NCBI GenBank assembly: GCA_041658705.1
Contig: JBAZZT010000001.1
Location: 233,362 to 297,361 of the forward strand
Origin: CAIKNB01 sp041658705
Lineage (GTDB): Bacteria; Patescibacteriota; Patescibacteriia; 2-12-FULL-60-25
DNA: 64,000 nucleotides
Direction of reading: 5' to 3'
The translations under genes and the position numbers were made by a program. Shown one piece after another: positions 56,317 to 64,000 of this stretch; positions within the stretch are counted from its first letter, which is position 1, and each line of letters opens with the position of its first letter. Under the pieces are notes generated by a model, which had not been told where the DNA came from, did no database searches, and saw only the letters and a program-made list of their open reading frames with translations.

Positions 56317-58932
56317 ATGCCCAAGACCGCCGATCCGTGTCGGGTCGACCCAGCCCCTCTCAAGACCGCCAAAGGCGCCAAGGATCTGTCGGTCGCGTTT
56401 GCGGAGCGTGAGAGCGCAGAGATAATGGGTCAATTCGGGGTGTCTCCCAGGGGTTTATCCCAAAAAGAAGTTCGGCGACGTTTGAAGACTTATGGGCCAA
56501 ACGAGGCCGTGCTGGAAAAACGCGTTTCGTGGATCGGCAGATTCTTTTCGTATTTCAAAGATCCGCTGCTGTTGCTGCTCATAGGTTTAGGTCTCATCTC
56601 GTATTTTACCGGCGACAGCAAGGCGGCGGCGATCATCGGGGTGATGCTAGGCTTGAGCGTGTTCTTGCGTTTTTATCAGGAACGCCGCGCTGATTTTGCG
56701 GCGACAAAACTCAAAGCCTTGGTGCGCACCACCGCGACTGTGATACGCGAGGGTAGGCGGCATGAAGTGCCTTTGCATAATCTTGTCCCCGGCGACATCG
56801 TGGCGCTTTCCGCAGGTGATTTGGTGCCGGCTGATTTAAGGCTCATCGAATCGCGTGACCTGTTCATTAACCAAGCGACTTTGACCGGCGAATCTTTGCC
56901 GGTCGAGAAGCACGCGGAACCGGATGCCACGCCGAACACCACCGCGTTCGAGCGCCAATGCCTGGCCTTCATGGGAACGAACGTCGCCAGCGGCACCGCC
57001 ACGGCGTTGGTGCTGGCTACGGGAAAAAACACCAAGTTTGGCGAGTTGGCGCGTGATTTGCGCGGGCGCGTCGAGCTTTCGAGCTTTGATCTGGGGACGC
57101 AGCGTTTCACTTGGCTCATGCTCAAATTCATGTTGGTCATGGTACCGGCCGTCTTCCTGATCAACGGTTTGAGCAAAGGCGATTGGCTGCAAGCTTTCCT
57201 GTTCGCGGTCGCGGTCGCGGTCGGACTCACGCCTGAATTGTTGCCCATGATTGTGACGGTCAATCTGTCCAAAGCCGCGCTCGACATGTCGCGCAAAAAA
57301 GCCATCGTCAAACGCCTGAACTCGATTCAGGATTTCGGCGCCATGGATATCTTGTGCACCGACAAGACCGGGACGCTGACCGAAGGCAAGGTCGCGCTCA
57401 TCCGCCACGTGGATTTGGAGGGACACGACAGCACGCGCGTCTTCAATCTAGCCTATCTCAACAGCCGCTTCCAGACCGGACTCAAGAATCTGATGGATGC
57501 CGCGGTCTTGCAGCATGACAAGATTGAAGCGCGCAAATTCGAAGATAAATATCGCAAAGTGGATGAGATACCGTTTGATTTCAAGCGGCGCCGCATGTCG
57601 GTCGTGGTGGAAGGCGAGGGCAAACATATCTTGATCTGCAAAGGCGCGGTCGAGGAGGTGCTGGCGCATTGCTCGCAGGTCGAAGAAAATGTCGGGTCTA
57701 AAACCAAGGTCAGCAGCAGCCATCATTTGAATGTAGATAAATTAGTGCGCGAGTTGAGCGCTGAGGGCTTTCGGCTCATCGCCTTGGCCTACCGTGAGAT
57801 AGCCGAGACCAAGCGTCGCTATTCGCCGGAAGACGAGACTGACATGACGTTGGTCGGTTTTTTGGCTTTTTTGGATCCGCCAAAAATCTCCGCTGGACAA
57901 GCTTTGCGCGAGCTCGACACTTACGGCGTCGCGGTCAAGATACTCACCGGCGACAACGAAATCGTGACGCGCAAGATCTGCGGCGAGGTGGGGCTTGAGA
58001 TCAAGGGCATCTTGAAAGGCAGCGAGATCGACGAGATGGACGAGGCGGAGTTGGCGCGCCGCGTGGAGCAGGCCAATGTCTTCGACAAACTGGAACCGGC
58101 GCAAAAACGCCGCGTCATCTGCGCTCTGCGTTCAAATGGCCATGTCGTCGGTTATCTGGGCGACGGCATCAACGACGCGCCGGCGCTCGAAGCCGCGGAT
58201 GTAGGCATCTCGGTGGAGGGCGCGGTGGACATCGCCAAAGAATCATCCGACATCATCTTGCTCGAGAAGAGCCTTACTATCCTGCACGACGGCGTGCTGG
58301 AAGGACGCCGCGCTTTCGGTAACATCGTCAAATACATCAAGATGACGGCGAGCTCCAACTTCGGCAATATGGCGAGCGTGGTCGGGGCCAGCGTCTTCCT
58401 GCCGTTTTTGCCCATGCTGCCGCTGCAAGTCGTGGTCCTGAACCTGATGTACGACATCTCGCAGACTTCGATCCCGACCGACGGCGTGGATGACGAATAT
58501 CTGCGCGCGCCGCGGCGCTGGAGAATCGACGAGATCAAACGTTTCGTCTTGGCCATCGGCCCCATAAGTTCAATCTTCGATTACGCGACGTACTTTTTGA
58601 TGCTTTACGTCTTCAATGCCTGGAGCAATCCGGCGCTTTTCCATACGGGTTGGTTCGTGGAATCACTGCTCACGCAAACGCTCATCATCCACATCATCCG
58701 CACGCGCAAGATCCCGTTCATCCAAAGCCGCGCCAGCTGGCCGCTGACGCTGACCACGCTGGCCATCGTCGCCATCGGCATCTGGCTGCCCTTCTCGGGC
58801 GTCGGCGCGGATTTGGGCTTTGTGCCTTTGCCGCTGTACTATTGGTTCTACATCGCCGCTTTCCTCGCCGCATATTTCATGCTCACGCAGCTCATGAAAA
58901 ATTGGTTCGTGAAAAGATACGGCTGGGAATAG
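56317..58932 (+). CDS. mgtA: Magnesium-transport P-type ATPase (MgtA type)
   Basis: 871 residues, P3B ATPase. An N-terminal cation-ATPase domain (GLSQKEVRRRLKTYGPNEA) is followed by the first helices and FLRFYQERRADFAATKLKALV (MgtA signature), ATLTGESLPVEKH, TPELLPMIVTVNLSKAALDMSRKKAIVKRLNSIQDFGAMDILCTDKTGTLTEG with the phosphorylated Asp, GDGINDAPALEAADVGISVEGAVDIAKESSDIILLEKSL and the C-terminal helices. It imports Mg2+. The length is near the family's 900. No Mg-sensing leader is evident, since the -10 box is right at the start. Confidence 0.94.
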   Translation: MPKTADPCRVDPAPLKTAKGAKDLSVAFAERESAEIMGQFGVSPRGLSQKEVRRRLKTYGPNEAVLEKRVSWIGRFFSYFKDPLLLLLIGLGLISYFTGDSKAAAIIGVMLGLSVFLRFYQERRADFAATKLKALVRTTATVIREGRRHEVPLHNLVPGDIVALSAGDLVPADLRLIESRDLFINQATLTGESLPVEKHAEPDATPNTTAFERQCLAFMGTNVASGTATALVLATGKNTKFGELARDLRGRVELSSFDLGTQRFTWLMLKFMLVMVPAVFLINGLSKGDWLQAFLFAVAVAVGLTPELLPMIVTVNLSKAALDMSRKKAIVKRLNSIQDFGAMDILCTDKTGTLTEGKVALIRHVDLEGHDSTRVFNLAYLNSRFQTGLKNLMDAAVLQHDKIEARKFEDKYRKVDEIPFDFKRRRMSVVVEGEGKHILICKGAVEEVLAHCSQVEENVGSKTKVSSSHHLNVDKLVRELSAEGFRLIALAYREIAETKRRYSPEDETDMTLVGFLAFLDPPKISAGQALRELDTYGVAVKILTGDNEIVTRKICGEVGLEIKGILKGSEIDEMDEAELARRVEQANVFDKLEPAQKRRVICALRSNGHVVGYLGDGINDAPALEAADVGISVEGAVDIAKESSDIILLEKSLTILHDGVLEGRRAFGNIVKYIKMTASSNFGNMASVVGASVFLPFLPMLPLQVVVLNLMYDISQTSIPTDGVDDEYLRAPRRWRIDEIKRFVLAIGPISSIFDYATYFLMLYVFNAWSNPALFHTGWFVESLLTQTLIIHIIRTRKIPFIQSRASWPLTLTTLAIVAIGIWLPFSGVGADLGFVPLPLYYWFYIAAFLAAYFMLTQLMKNWFVKRYGWE

Positions 58933-58946
58933 AGACTGAAAATAAC

Positions 58947-59957
58947 ATGCCCACCAACCCCTTCGAAACCGCCCCGAATCTCACCACCTCCCACATCCGT
59001 CGGCAGGATTTGCCGACGTCGGTCAGGCGTTATGCCGACAAGCTCGCTGCCCAGATAAGAGAAATCTACGCCAAGTACGGCGCCAAGAACTTCGAAGAGT
59101 TGAAAGAAAATAAAAAGCTATCAGCTCAAGATGCCAGGAAGGTGGCTGATTTGCTCAAAGCCTTCCAGAATGCGGTCGAGAAGAAAGAGATAGAACCCGG
59201 CTTGAAGGAAGCTATCGAAATCCTGGGCCGCGAGAATGTCCACGGCATCGAAGATGTCGAAGCCATGTTGGGACAAGGTTTCGTCGATATCTCCAAAGTC
59301 CCACCCATCCCATACACTGCCGAGGATCTTGAGAAGTCCAAAGAAATCAAAGAGAAGACCGGCATCGAAGAGATGCTCATCCTCTTCGTCGCGGACAAGG
59401 ACGGAACACCCCTCACCGGTGAGCGCATGCATGAGCTCATTCAAGCGGAATACGACAAACTCGACCTAGGCAAATTCCTGTTCAACACCGATTGGTACAA
59501 AAACGGGGACTTCTTCAAGAAGCTGGGTTTGAGCTACGAATGGAAGCTCATCACCAAACAGACCATACCCGATTCAAAGGGCAAACGCCATCATCACGAA
59601 CCCGGAGACATCTTCACGCGCCAACACACCCAAGAATACGCCATCGAGGAATACGCCAAGAAGCTTGATATCCCACGTGATCGATTGCATCGCCCTGAAC
59701 CATTCCAGATGCTCTATGCCATCGCCCTCCATTTAATCACAACCGAACATCTCAACGGCAAAGGCAAGGGCGAACGCATCCTCAAGAATGAGTGGCACTG
59801 GTCCGATGTTCGCTCCTCGGGTGGGCTCTTTGTGTTCGTCGGCTCTGCCGATCCGGTCGGCGCGATCGTGAGCAGGAACTCCCGTGACCGCCGGGATGGT
59901 GATTTCGGCGTTTGTCTTTCGCGTGAGTCTTTCTCTACCAAATCCTCGGACACTTAG
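58947..59957 (+). CDS. Unknown cytoplasmic protein
   Basis: 336 residues from ATG 58947, 14 bp after the mgtA stop. The frame is open far upstream but that part is the shadow of mgtA. Sequence: SVRRYADKLAAQIREIYAKYGAKNFEELKE, a coiled-coil-like KKLSAQDARKVADLLKAFQNAVEKKE, FLFNTDWYKNGDFFKKLGLSYEWKLITKQTIPDSKGK, EYAIEEYAKKLDIPRDRLHRPEPFQMLYAIALHL and RILKNEWHWSDVRSSGGLFVFVGSADPVGAIVSR. There is no signal peptide or membrane helix. I do not recognise the family. The RHHHEPGD and W-x-W-S stretch near the C-terminus could be a binding site. Confidence 0.7.
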   Translation: MPTNPFETAPNLTTSHIRRQDLPTSVRRYADKLAAQIREIYAKYGAKNFEELKENKKLSAQDARKVADLLKAFQNAVEKKEIEPGLKEAIEILGRENVHGIEDVEAMLGQGFVDISKVPPIPYTAEDLEKSKEIKEKTGIEEMLILFVADKDGTPLTGERMHELIQAEYDKLDLGKFLFNTDWYKNGDFFKKLGLSYEWKLITKQTIPDSKGKRHHHEPGDIFTRQHTQEYAIEEYAKKLDIPRDRLHRPEPFQMLYAIALHLITTEHLNGKGKGERILKNEWHWSDVRSSGGLFVFVGSADPVGAIVSRNSRDRRDGDFGVCLSRESFSTKSSDT

Positions 59958-59980
59958 CCCTTGATCCTTAGGCCCTTGGC

Positions 59981-60000
59981 ACGTCGTTCGCAAACGACGT
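59981..60000. repeat. Family E palindrome
   Basis: ACGTCGTT-CGCA-AACGACGT. Its complement matches 16485-16504 at 19 of 20 positions. Confidence 0.8.
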
Positions 60001-60037
60001 ATCTTGGCCCCAAGCGTGAATATTACCGATAATTTGT

Positions 60038-60043
60038 TATACT
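60038..60043 (+). promoter_or_regulatory. Extended -10 box ten bases before a start codon
   Basis: TGT-TATACT; the ATG is at 60054. Confidence 0.6.
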
Positions 60044-60053
60044 TATAGACAAT

Positions 60054-60989
60054 ATGCCAAGACAACCTTTGTTAAATAGACCGGACACCTCGACTAAGCA
60101 GCTGCCTGCGTTAAAAATCAGCGCAGGTTATGTCATCAAGACCATAGTTTGCGTCTTGTTGTTTTTTGCCGCCGTCGCTTATTTCTCATACGTTTGCCGC
60201 GAGTTGGCGGATAATTACATGCTGGTGTTGATTCCGACCACGGCTGCATCCCTCACCTGGCTCATCAAGCTGGGGGTTTCGATTTCAGTTTTCGTGCTCA
60301 TGGCTGGCGTGGTGGCGCTTCTCGTCCGTCCGTATTGGATAGTGATTGCAGCTTTCTTTGTGTCCGCGGTCGCTTATCCTTTGGTTGTAGGGCCAAGTAA
60401 TTCGACTTGGATCGCGGCCGGTGTTTTTGCCGTCCTGATGTGTCTCTTTTTGTTGTACGTGACAAAACAACTGAAAAATCAGATTAATTTTTCGGCCCAT
60501 CCGCTGTCTGACATGAAGCTGTTGCTCCTCTCCATTCTGGTAGCGCAAATCTGCGTGGCTTTCGGGCTCGGTTATATTCAAGATTCGACGCGGCGTAATT
60601 ATATCGTGCCGCCGGAAATCAAGACGCCAATCGTCGCCTGGCTGTTCAGCCAAGCGGAAACCGCCATCAACCAACAAAAGGCGACGCCGGCGCAAAAAAA
60701 AGTCGCGCTGGAAGAAGCGCGCAAAAAGACCCAAGCCACGGTAGACGATGTGGAAAAACAGATGCCGCCCGCCGCCAAGGATGCGATACCAGTAGTGCTC
60801 GGCGTCGGTCTATTTCTTCTGCTCCAGACCATCCTCTTGGTTTTAGGCTTCGTGCCGATTTTATTCGCCAAGCTGTTGTTCTTCCTTTTGCGACTTACGC
60901 GTTTCGCCAACGTGACTGTCGAAACAAGGGAAGTCAAACACTTGACGCTAAAGTCCGTGCCCTTGGCATCGTCCGGCAAGCAAAAATAA
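60054..60989 (+). CDS. Multi-helix membrane protein, unknown
   Basis: 311 residues with about six membrane segments: VIKTIVCVLLFFAAVAYFSYV (about 25-45), ISVFVLMAGVVALLVRPYWIVIAAFFVSAVAYPLV (two, about 80-115), WIAAGVFAVLMCLFLLYV, LLLLSILVAQICVAFGLGYI and, near the C-terminus, VVLGVGLFLLLQTILLVLGFVPILFAKLLFFLL. Between the last two blocks lies a soluble helical stretch (AETAINQQKATPAQKKVALEEARKKTQATV). Family unknown. A terminator follows. Confidence 0.7.
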   Translation: MPRQPLLNRPDTSTKQLPALKISAGYVIKTIVCVLLFFAAVAYFSYVCRELADNYMLVLIPTTAASLTWLIKLGVSISVFVLMAGVVALLVRPYWIVIAAFFVSAVAYPLVVGPSNSTWIAAGVFAVLMCLFLLYVTKQLKNQINFSAHPLSDMKLLLLSILVAQICVAFGLGYIQDSTRRNYIVPPEIKTPIVAWLFSQAETAINQQKATPAQKKVALEEARKKTQATVDDVEKQMPPAAKDAIPVVLGVGLFLLLQTILLVLGFVPILFAKLLFFLLRLTRFANVTVETREVKHLTLKSVPLASSGKQK

Positions 60990-61014
60990 AAAGACGCCCT
61001 CGGGGGCGTCTTTT
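60988..61014 (+). terminator. Intrinsic terminator
   Basis: AAAAAGACGCC-CTCG-GGGGCGTCTTTT, overlapping the stop codon region of the preceding gene. Confidence 0.9.
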
Positions 61015-61054
61015 CAAACCTGCTAGCGCAAATTATTGGACTTTGCCGATCAAA

Positions 61055-61210
61055 TCAATGAACTCTTCGGCGCTGATAAACAAATGGCTTCAATTTTTGG
61101 ACCGCAATCAGCTGCAGGCCCGTAGCGTTGACTGAAAGCGAATATGCTCCGACTATCAACATGACGGCCGAAATCCCGGCGGCCACGGTAGGCACGAAAT
61201 CTTTAAGCAT
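61055..61210 (-). CDS. Small single-helix membrane peptide (51 residues)
   Basis: MLKDFVPTVAAGISAVMLIV, then GAYSLSVNATGLQLIAVQKL and KPFVYQRRRVH. AAAGG lies five bases before the ATG on the minus strand, and TATGAT/TATGCT -10-like boxes lie about 25-35 nt further up. It has one predicted membrane segment and a basic tail. It fills most of an otherwise empty 280-bp spacer between uppP and the membrane protein. Function unknown; a chance frame cannot be excluded at this length. Confidence 0.45.
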   Translation of the reverse strand: MLKDFVPTVAAGISAVMLIVGAYSLSVNATGLQLIAVQKLKPFVYQRRRVH

Positions 61211-61271
61211 AAAAACCTTTACTATGCCTAAAGCATATCATATTTCAGCCAAAAACAAGGGATTGACTCGG

Positions 61272-62096
61272 TTATTTAGCTAATAATACGATAAAAATCA
61301 GCGCCGCCAGCAGCAACCGATACCATACGAAAACCATCAATGAGTATTTTTTGAGATAACCGATGAGCCAAGCGATACAGGCGTAGCCGACGACAAGCGA
61401 CGCGGCGAAACCGAGCGCAAGTGACACGCCGGAAAAATCCTGCGCGCCGTGTTTGGTTAATTTATAGAGCATGAGCAAGCCGCTGCCCGTGATGACGGGG
61501 AGCGAGAGCAGAAAGCTAAAACGCGCCGCGGCTTCGCGCTTGAGCCCGAAGAGCAAGCCGCCGCTGATGGTCGAGCCGGAACGCGACATGCCGGGCACGA
61601 GGGCGAGCGTTTGGAACACACCGATCCACCAGGCTTGTTTAGGCTTCGCGAGATCGCTCGTTTGCTTCGCATACTTTTCCGCCAGCCAAAAAAGACCGCT
61701 GCCCAAGATCAGCATCAAGGCGACCAAGCCGGCGCTGCGGAAAATCGTCTCCATGGTTTTTTCGAGCAACAAGCCGAGGATAAACGCTGGGATCGTGCCG
61801 ATGATCAAGATTTTAAGCAGCGAGCGATAATATCGAATATCGAATGTCGAATATCGAATGTCGGGTCGGACGAATGACCAAGCTGCACAGATGAGCCGCC
61901 AGACTTCCTTTCGGAAATAAACGTAGACTGCGAGGATGCTGCCTAGCTGGAGTACGGCGTCGAAGGCCAGGCCATTCTCCGTATTGGCGTGCAGCAAATC
62001 GCGCGCCAGAATCAGATGACCGGACGACGAAATCGGCAAGAATTCAGTCAGACCCTGGATAGTGCCGAGCAACAGGCCTTGAGCAGCAGTAAGCAT
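61272..62096 (-). CDS. uppP: Undecaprenyl-diphosphatase
   Basis: 274 residues, UppP/BacA family membrane enzyme. Active-site segments QGLTEFLPISSSGHL (about 14-28) and PGMSRSGSTISGGLLFGLKREAAARFSFLLSLPVI (central) are complete, as are the helices around them. It recycles C55-PP to C55-P after cell-wall polymer transfer. At about residues 77-91 the cytoplasmic loop reads VRPDIRYSTFDIRYYRS; it is encoded by a GAATATCGAATGTCG tandem repeat of the same kind that fills intergenic regions, an in-frame insertion not expected in UppP. It should remain active since the catalytic loops are elsewhere. Confidence 0.96.
   Translation of the reverse strand: MLTAAQGLLLGTIQGLTEFLPISSSGHLILARDLLHANTENGLAFDAVLQLGSILAVYVYFRKEVWRLICAAWSFVRPDIRYSTFDIRYYRSLLKILIIGTIPAFILGLLLEKTMETIFRSAGLVALMLILGSGLFWLAEKYAKQTSDLAKPKQAWWIGVFQTLALVPGMSRSGSTISGGLLFGLKREAAARFSFLLSLPVITGSGLLMLYKLTKHGAQDFSGVSLALGFAASLVVGYACIAWLIGYLKKYSLMVFVWYRLLLAALIFIVLLAK
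61825..61866. repeat. Word-type tandem repeat inside uppP
   Basis: Tandem ATATCGAATRTCGA units. They encode DIRYSTFDIRYY in frame. Confidence 0.85.
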
Positions 62097-62102
62097 GGAA
62101 TT

Positions 62103-62178
62103 AGCTTAAAGTTTAAAACTTAAAGATTCAAACAGACCCATCCAAAGCTTTAAGTTTTGAACTTTAAGCTTTGAACTA
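62103..62178. repeat. Word-type inverted repeat (TTAAAGTTTAAAACTTAAAG words)
   Basis: AGCTTAAAGTTTAAAACTTA / TAAGTTTTGAACTTTAAGCT arms around AACAGACCCATCCAAA. It lies between uppP and the next minus-strand gene. Confidence 0.85.
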
Positions 62179-62181
62179 TCT

Positions 62182-63534
62182 CTACACAATCATCGGCAGC
62201 CGAGGCAACGGGAATTTTTCATCCGTCAGCACGCTTTGGATGCGATACGATCCGTGCGTCGGCGCTTCAATGTAACCATTCCAGGCCATGCGCGCCAAGC
62301 CGCCGCTGTTTATCCAGTCGAACAGCCATTCGTTAGTGTAGCGCGGATCGCCTTGGGTCACGCCTGCGCCGACCGACTTGAGCCAAATGCGATTGAATTG
62401 TTCCTGCGAGCCGATGGACGGCGCCATGATGATAGGGATGCCCGCGCCGCAATAGAACGACAGTTCAGACGGTTTGGTCCACAAGATGTCCGTCTTGCGC
62501 AGAATCTTGCTGAATTCGATGAAATAGGAGCGCCGATCAGGAAAATAGTCGATGAAAATATTCTTATTCAACCTGCCGTAGAGCTTCAGTTCTTTGAGGC
62601 TCTGGCGATAATAATCTTCCAGCTCTTTTTTTGTACCGACCACCAGACGGAAATTAAGCTGATTATTCTTGAGTTTTAAGCTTAAACTCTCGAGCACAGT
62701 CCGACCCAAGGCTTTTTGCGCGCCTGCGCCGCCGATGCCGAAAGTAACGGTCAGATGATGGTTACCGTGGAGGGCGCAAGTACTGTGGTCGAGCTCGGCT
62801 TCAAGCGTGCGATGATATTTGTCCAAAAAAATTCCGTTGGGGTCGAGATTGCATAATCGAGCTGTGAGATCTTTTTTGATGATCGTGCCTTCCGGCCCGC
62901 CGATGAGTTCCTTGGGCAAGGGGAAGCCGGTCAAAAAGATATTCTCGGATTTGACGCCGTACAGACGCAAGCGCTCGACGACGCGGCCGTTAGGCGCGAA
63001 ATATCTTATCCGGCTTTTGCGTGGGTCGCGCGGCGCCCAAGCGCGTGCCATGTCGGCGTCGCAGACCACAATGTAGATGTCTCCGGGATATTCGAATTCT
63101 TCCGCTGCGAAAGCAGGGAGGAAAAAAGTGCAGATGAGAGGCAAGGGTTTTTGCGCCAATTTTTCGATCAGATGCCGACACAGTCCGAGTTTTTCGATGA
63201 AGTAGTAGGTTTGGCGAATCTGCAGGTTGGTCGCCGACATGTCGCGCCGCGGATAGAACTGCGGGATGCGCTGCAGCATGTCCATGACCTCGAACACCGC
63301 ATCGCCCAAGATAGGGATGGGTTTGAGCCGCGAGACGGCCTCGTAAACCGCACGACTCTCGCGCCACAATTTTTTATCCTTATCCGGGATGCCGGGATAA
63401 CCGTTAGCCGTGATGATTTCACCCTGCGCCAAATCGCGTAAGCCATAAGCGGCGCGTTCATGGCCATAACCCATATTGACCGAGATGACGTAAGCCTTCT
63501 TTTTTTCAGGGTGAGAATGTATGGACTTGGCCAT
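62182..63534 (-). CDS. Glycosyltransferase-like protein (MGDG synthase/GT28 type)
   Basis: 450 residues from ATG 63534. The N-terminus KKAYVISVNMGYGHERAAYGLRDL carries the GYGHERAA motif of GT28/MGDG-synthase-like enzymes (usual GxGHxxA). VVCDADMARAWAPRDPRKSRIRYFAPNGRVVERLRLYGVKSENIFLTGFPLP lies mid-protein. The C-terminal half has TVTFGIGGAGAQ, LNFRLVVGTKKELEDYY, DILWTKPSELSFYCGAGIPIIMAPSIGSQEQFN (the nucleotide-sugar-binding K-P-x-E-x-x-x-x-x-x-G-x-P stretch). It probably transfers a sugar to a lipid or cell-wall acceptor. The acceptor is unknown. Confidence 0.75.
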   Translation of the reverse strand: MAKSIHSHPEKKKAYVISVNMGYGHERAAYGLRDLAQGEIITANGYPGIPDKDKKLWRESRAVYEAVSRLKPIPILGDAVFEVMDMLQRIPQFYPRRDMSATNLQIRQTYYFIEKLGLCRHLIEKLAQKPLPLICTFFLPAFAAEEFEYPGDIYIVVCDADMARAWAPRDPRKSRIRYFAPNGRVVERLRLYGVKSENIFLTGFPLPKELIGGPEGTIIKKDLTARLCNLDPNGIFLDKYHRTLEAELDHSTCALHGNHHLTVTFGIGGAGAQKALGRTVLESLSLKLKNNQLNFRLVVGTKKELEDYYRQSLKELKLYGRLNKNIFIDYFPDRRSYFIEFSKILRKTDILWTKPSELSFYCGAGIPIIMAPSIGSQEQFNRIWLKSVGAGVTQGDPRYTNEWLFDWINSGGLARMAWNGYIEAPTHGSYRIQSVLTDEKFPLPRLPMIV

Positions 63535-63723
63535 AAAATCAGACACAGGATATCATCCGCAACGTTCGCGTGCCAGTCAGCTGGAAATAATCCCGGATCA
63601 TGCCCGTGATCAGGTCGCGGATCAGGACAAGGTTTAAAGAAAAAATTAGAACCATCCCATTGCCTCAAATCGTACCTATCGGACCATTTCGGGGCAATGC
63701 AAAAAAACAAATCAAATGCACCT
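63535..63723. other. Gene-free spacer
   Basis: Holds only the probable start region of the glycosyltransferase gene (TATCCT on the minus strand about 12 nt before its ATG) and no other feature I can support. Confidence 0.5.
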
Positions 63724-63749
63724 CATACTTTTTGGCGGCAAAAAGTATG
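63724..63749. repeat. Perfect inverted repeat (CATACTTTTTG)
   Basis: CATACTTTTTG-GCGG-CAAAAAGTATG. It may act as a terminator on either strand, at the end of the structured region to its right. Confidence 0.8.
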
Positions 63750-63998
63750 CAAAAACCGCTGGGGCCTCGAATTCGCTTACATGTATATAGTTAAGCGTTC
63801 TTGCGGTTAGCTCAACTCTCGGCCCCAGACCCCGCCTCGAGGACTTCGACCTCCATCATCCTGTCATTACCAGGGTCCAACCGGGTAATCCAGAGAGAAA
63901 TCCATCCCTATCTCTCCTCTAGCCAATCAGGCGGGGGTCCGGGGGTTTGCGTCAAGCCAACCGCAAGATGAACCAAGAGACATACCTGCAGCGTATAG
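63750..63998 (-). ncRNA. Candidate structured RNA at the window edge, identity unknown
   Basis: No coding frame fits. On the minus strand a TGC-TATACG box lies at 63999-63991. A long-range pair CTTGCGGTT / AACCGCAAG joins about 63953-63970 to 63792-63805. Inside it a 14-16 bp stem pairs CGGACCCCCGCCT with AGGCGGGGTCTGG, enclosing three hairpins (GAGAGA/TCTCTC, ATTACC/GGGTAAT, GAGG/CCTC). The hairpin CGCTTA/TAAGCG and GCGGTTTTTGC follow. It is consistent with a stable RNA of about 200 nt. I could not match it to 6S, tmRNA, SRP or RNase P motifs. Confidence 0.35.
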
Positions 63999-64000
63999 CA

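Noticed and set aside
58650..58946. N-terminal extension of the 58947 gene
   Set aside because: This part lies within mgtA in another frame and is His/Arg/Ala-rich noise.
63750..63998. tmRNA or RNase P RNA
   Set aside because: GGGGCC/GGCCCC ends recall tmRNA, but no T-arm, tag reading frame or CCA is visible, and the P4 motifs of RNase P are absent.

Overview
This 64 kb window reads like a Candidate Phyla Radiation (Patescibacteria) chromosome, perhaps of the Uhrbacteria/Magasanikbacteria kind. This is inferred from overall character: GC in the mid-50s, standard code with TGA as stop, monoderm-type envelope genes, many large unrecognised secreted proteins, a 23S-intervening-type four-helix-bundle protein and a great density of intergenic palindromes. 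No 16S or marker phylogeny is available here. Five tRNA genes are present, and all encode their CCA end.

Layout. 1-1.2 kb: the tail of an HtrA-like protease and a Wzz-type chain-length protein. 1.3-5.9 kb: an island of four secreted proteins or lipoproteins that look myxobacterial (an outer-membrane-barrel-like protein, and Gly-rich and Cys-rich lipoproteins), with clear Shine-Dalgarno sites and intrinsic terminators. 6-13.7 kb: housekeeping genes (delta' of Pol III, RRF, GlyRS, M16 peptidase, TpiA, a TPR protein). 13.7-27.5 kb: tRNAs, small paralogous unknown proteins, an RRM protein, a DUF4230-like protein, a large beta-propeller protein, L33, a ppGpp-hydrolase-like HD protein next to a TM0106-type nuclease, a Cys-module protein, UppS, and a minus-strand three-gene unknown cassette with a visible ancient tandem duplication. 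27.7-36.6 kb: RarA, PBP2, MurF and secreted or membrane proteins. 36.8-41.9 kb: a 1707-residue surface protein. 42.4-48.2 kb: a copper-resistance cluster (CsoR with its operator, a small secreted Cys/His protein, an HMA-TauE/DsbD-cupredoxin fusion, a mini-HMA protein, CopA). 48.5-55.6 kb: a compact cluster with one stand-alone ATP-grasp (PEP-synthase N-domain) gene, four different proteins that each end in a phosphohistidine swivel domain, and one sodium:solute symporter. 55.7-63.5 kb: a small secreted protein, MgtA-type ATPase, unknowns, UppP and a GT28-like glycosyltransferase.

The strongest candidate for an undescribed system is the 48.5-55.6 kb cluster. It looks like a modular dikinase in which one ATP-grasp subunit could charge several swivel-domain partners, with no PEP/pyruvate TIM-barrel anywhere. 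The second theme is the intergenic DNA. Nested inverted repeats built from short degenerate 'words' surround REP-like palindromes at most gene junctions, and one such word array sits in frame inside uppP. Third, many genes start 6-12 nt after an extended -10 box (TGN-TATNNT), which suggests leaderless or near-leaderless transcription.
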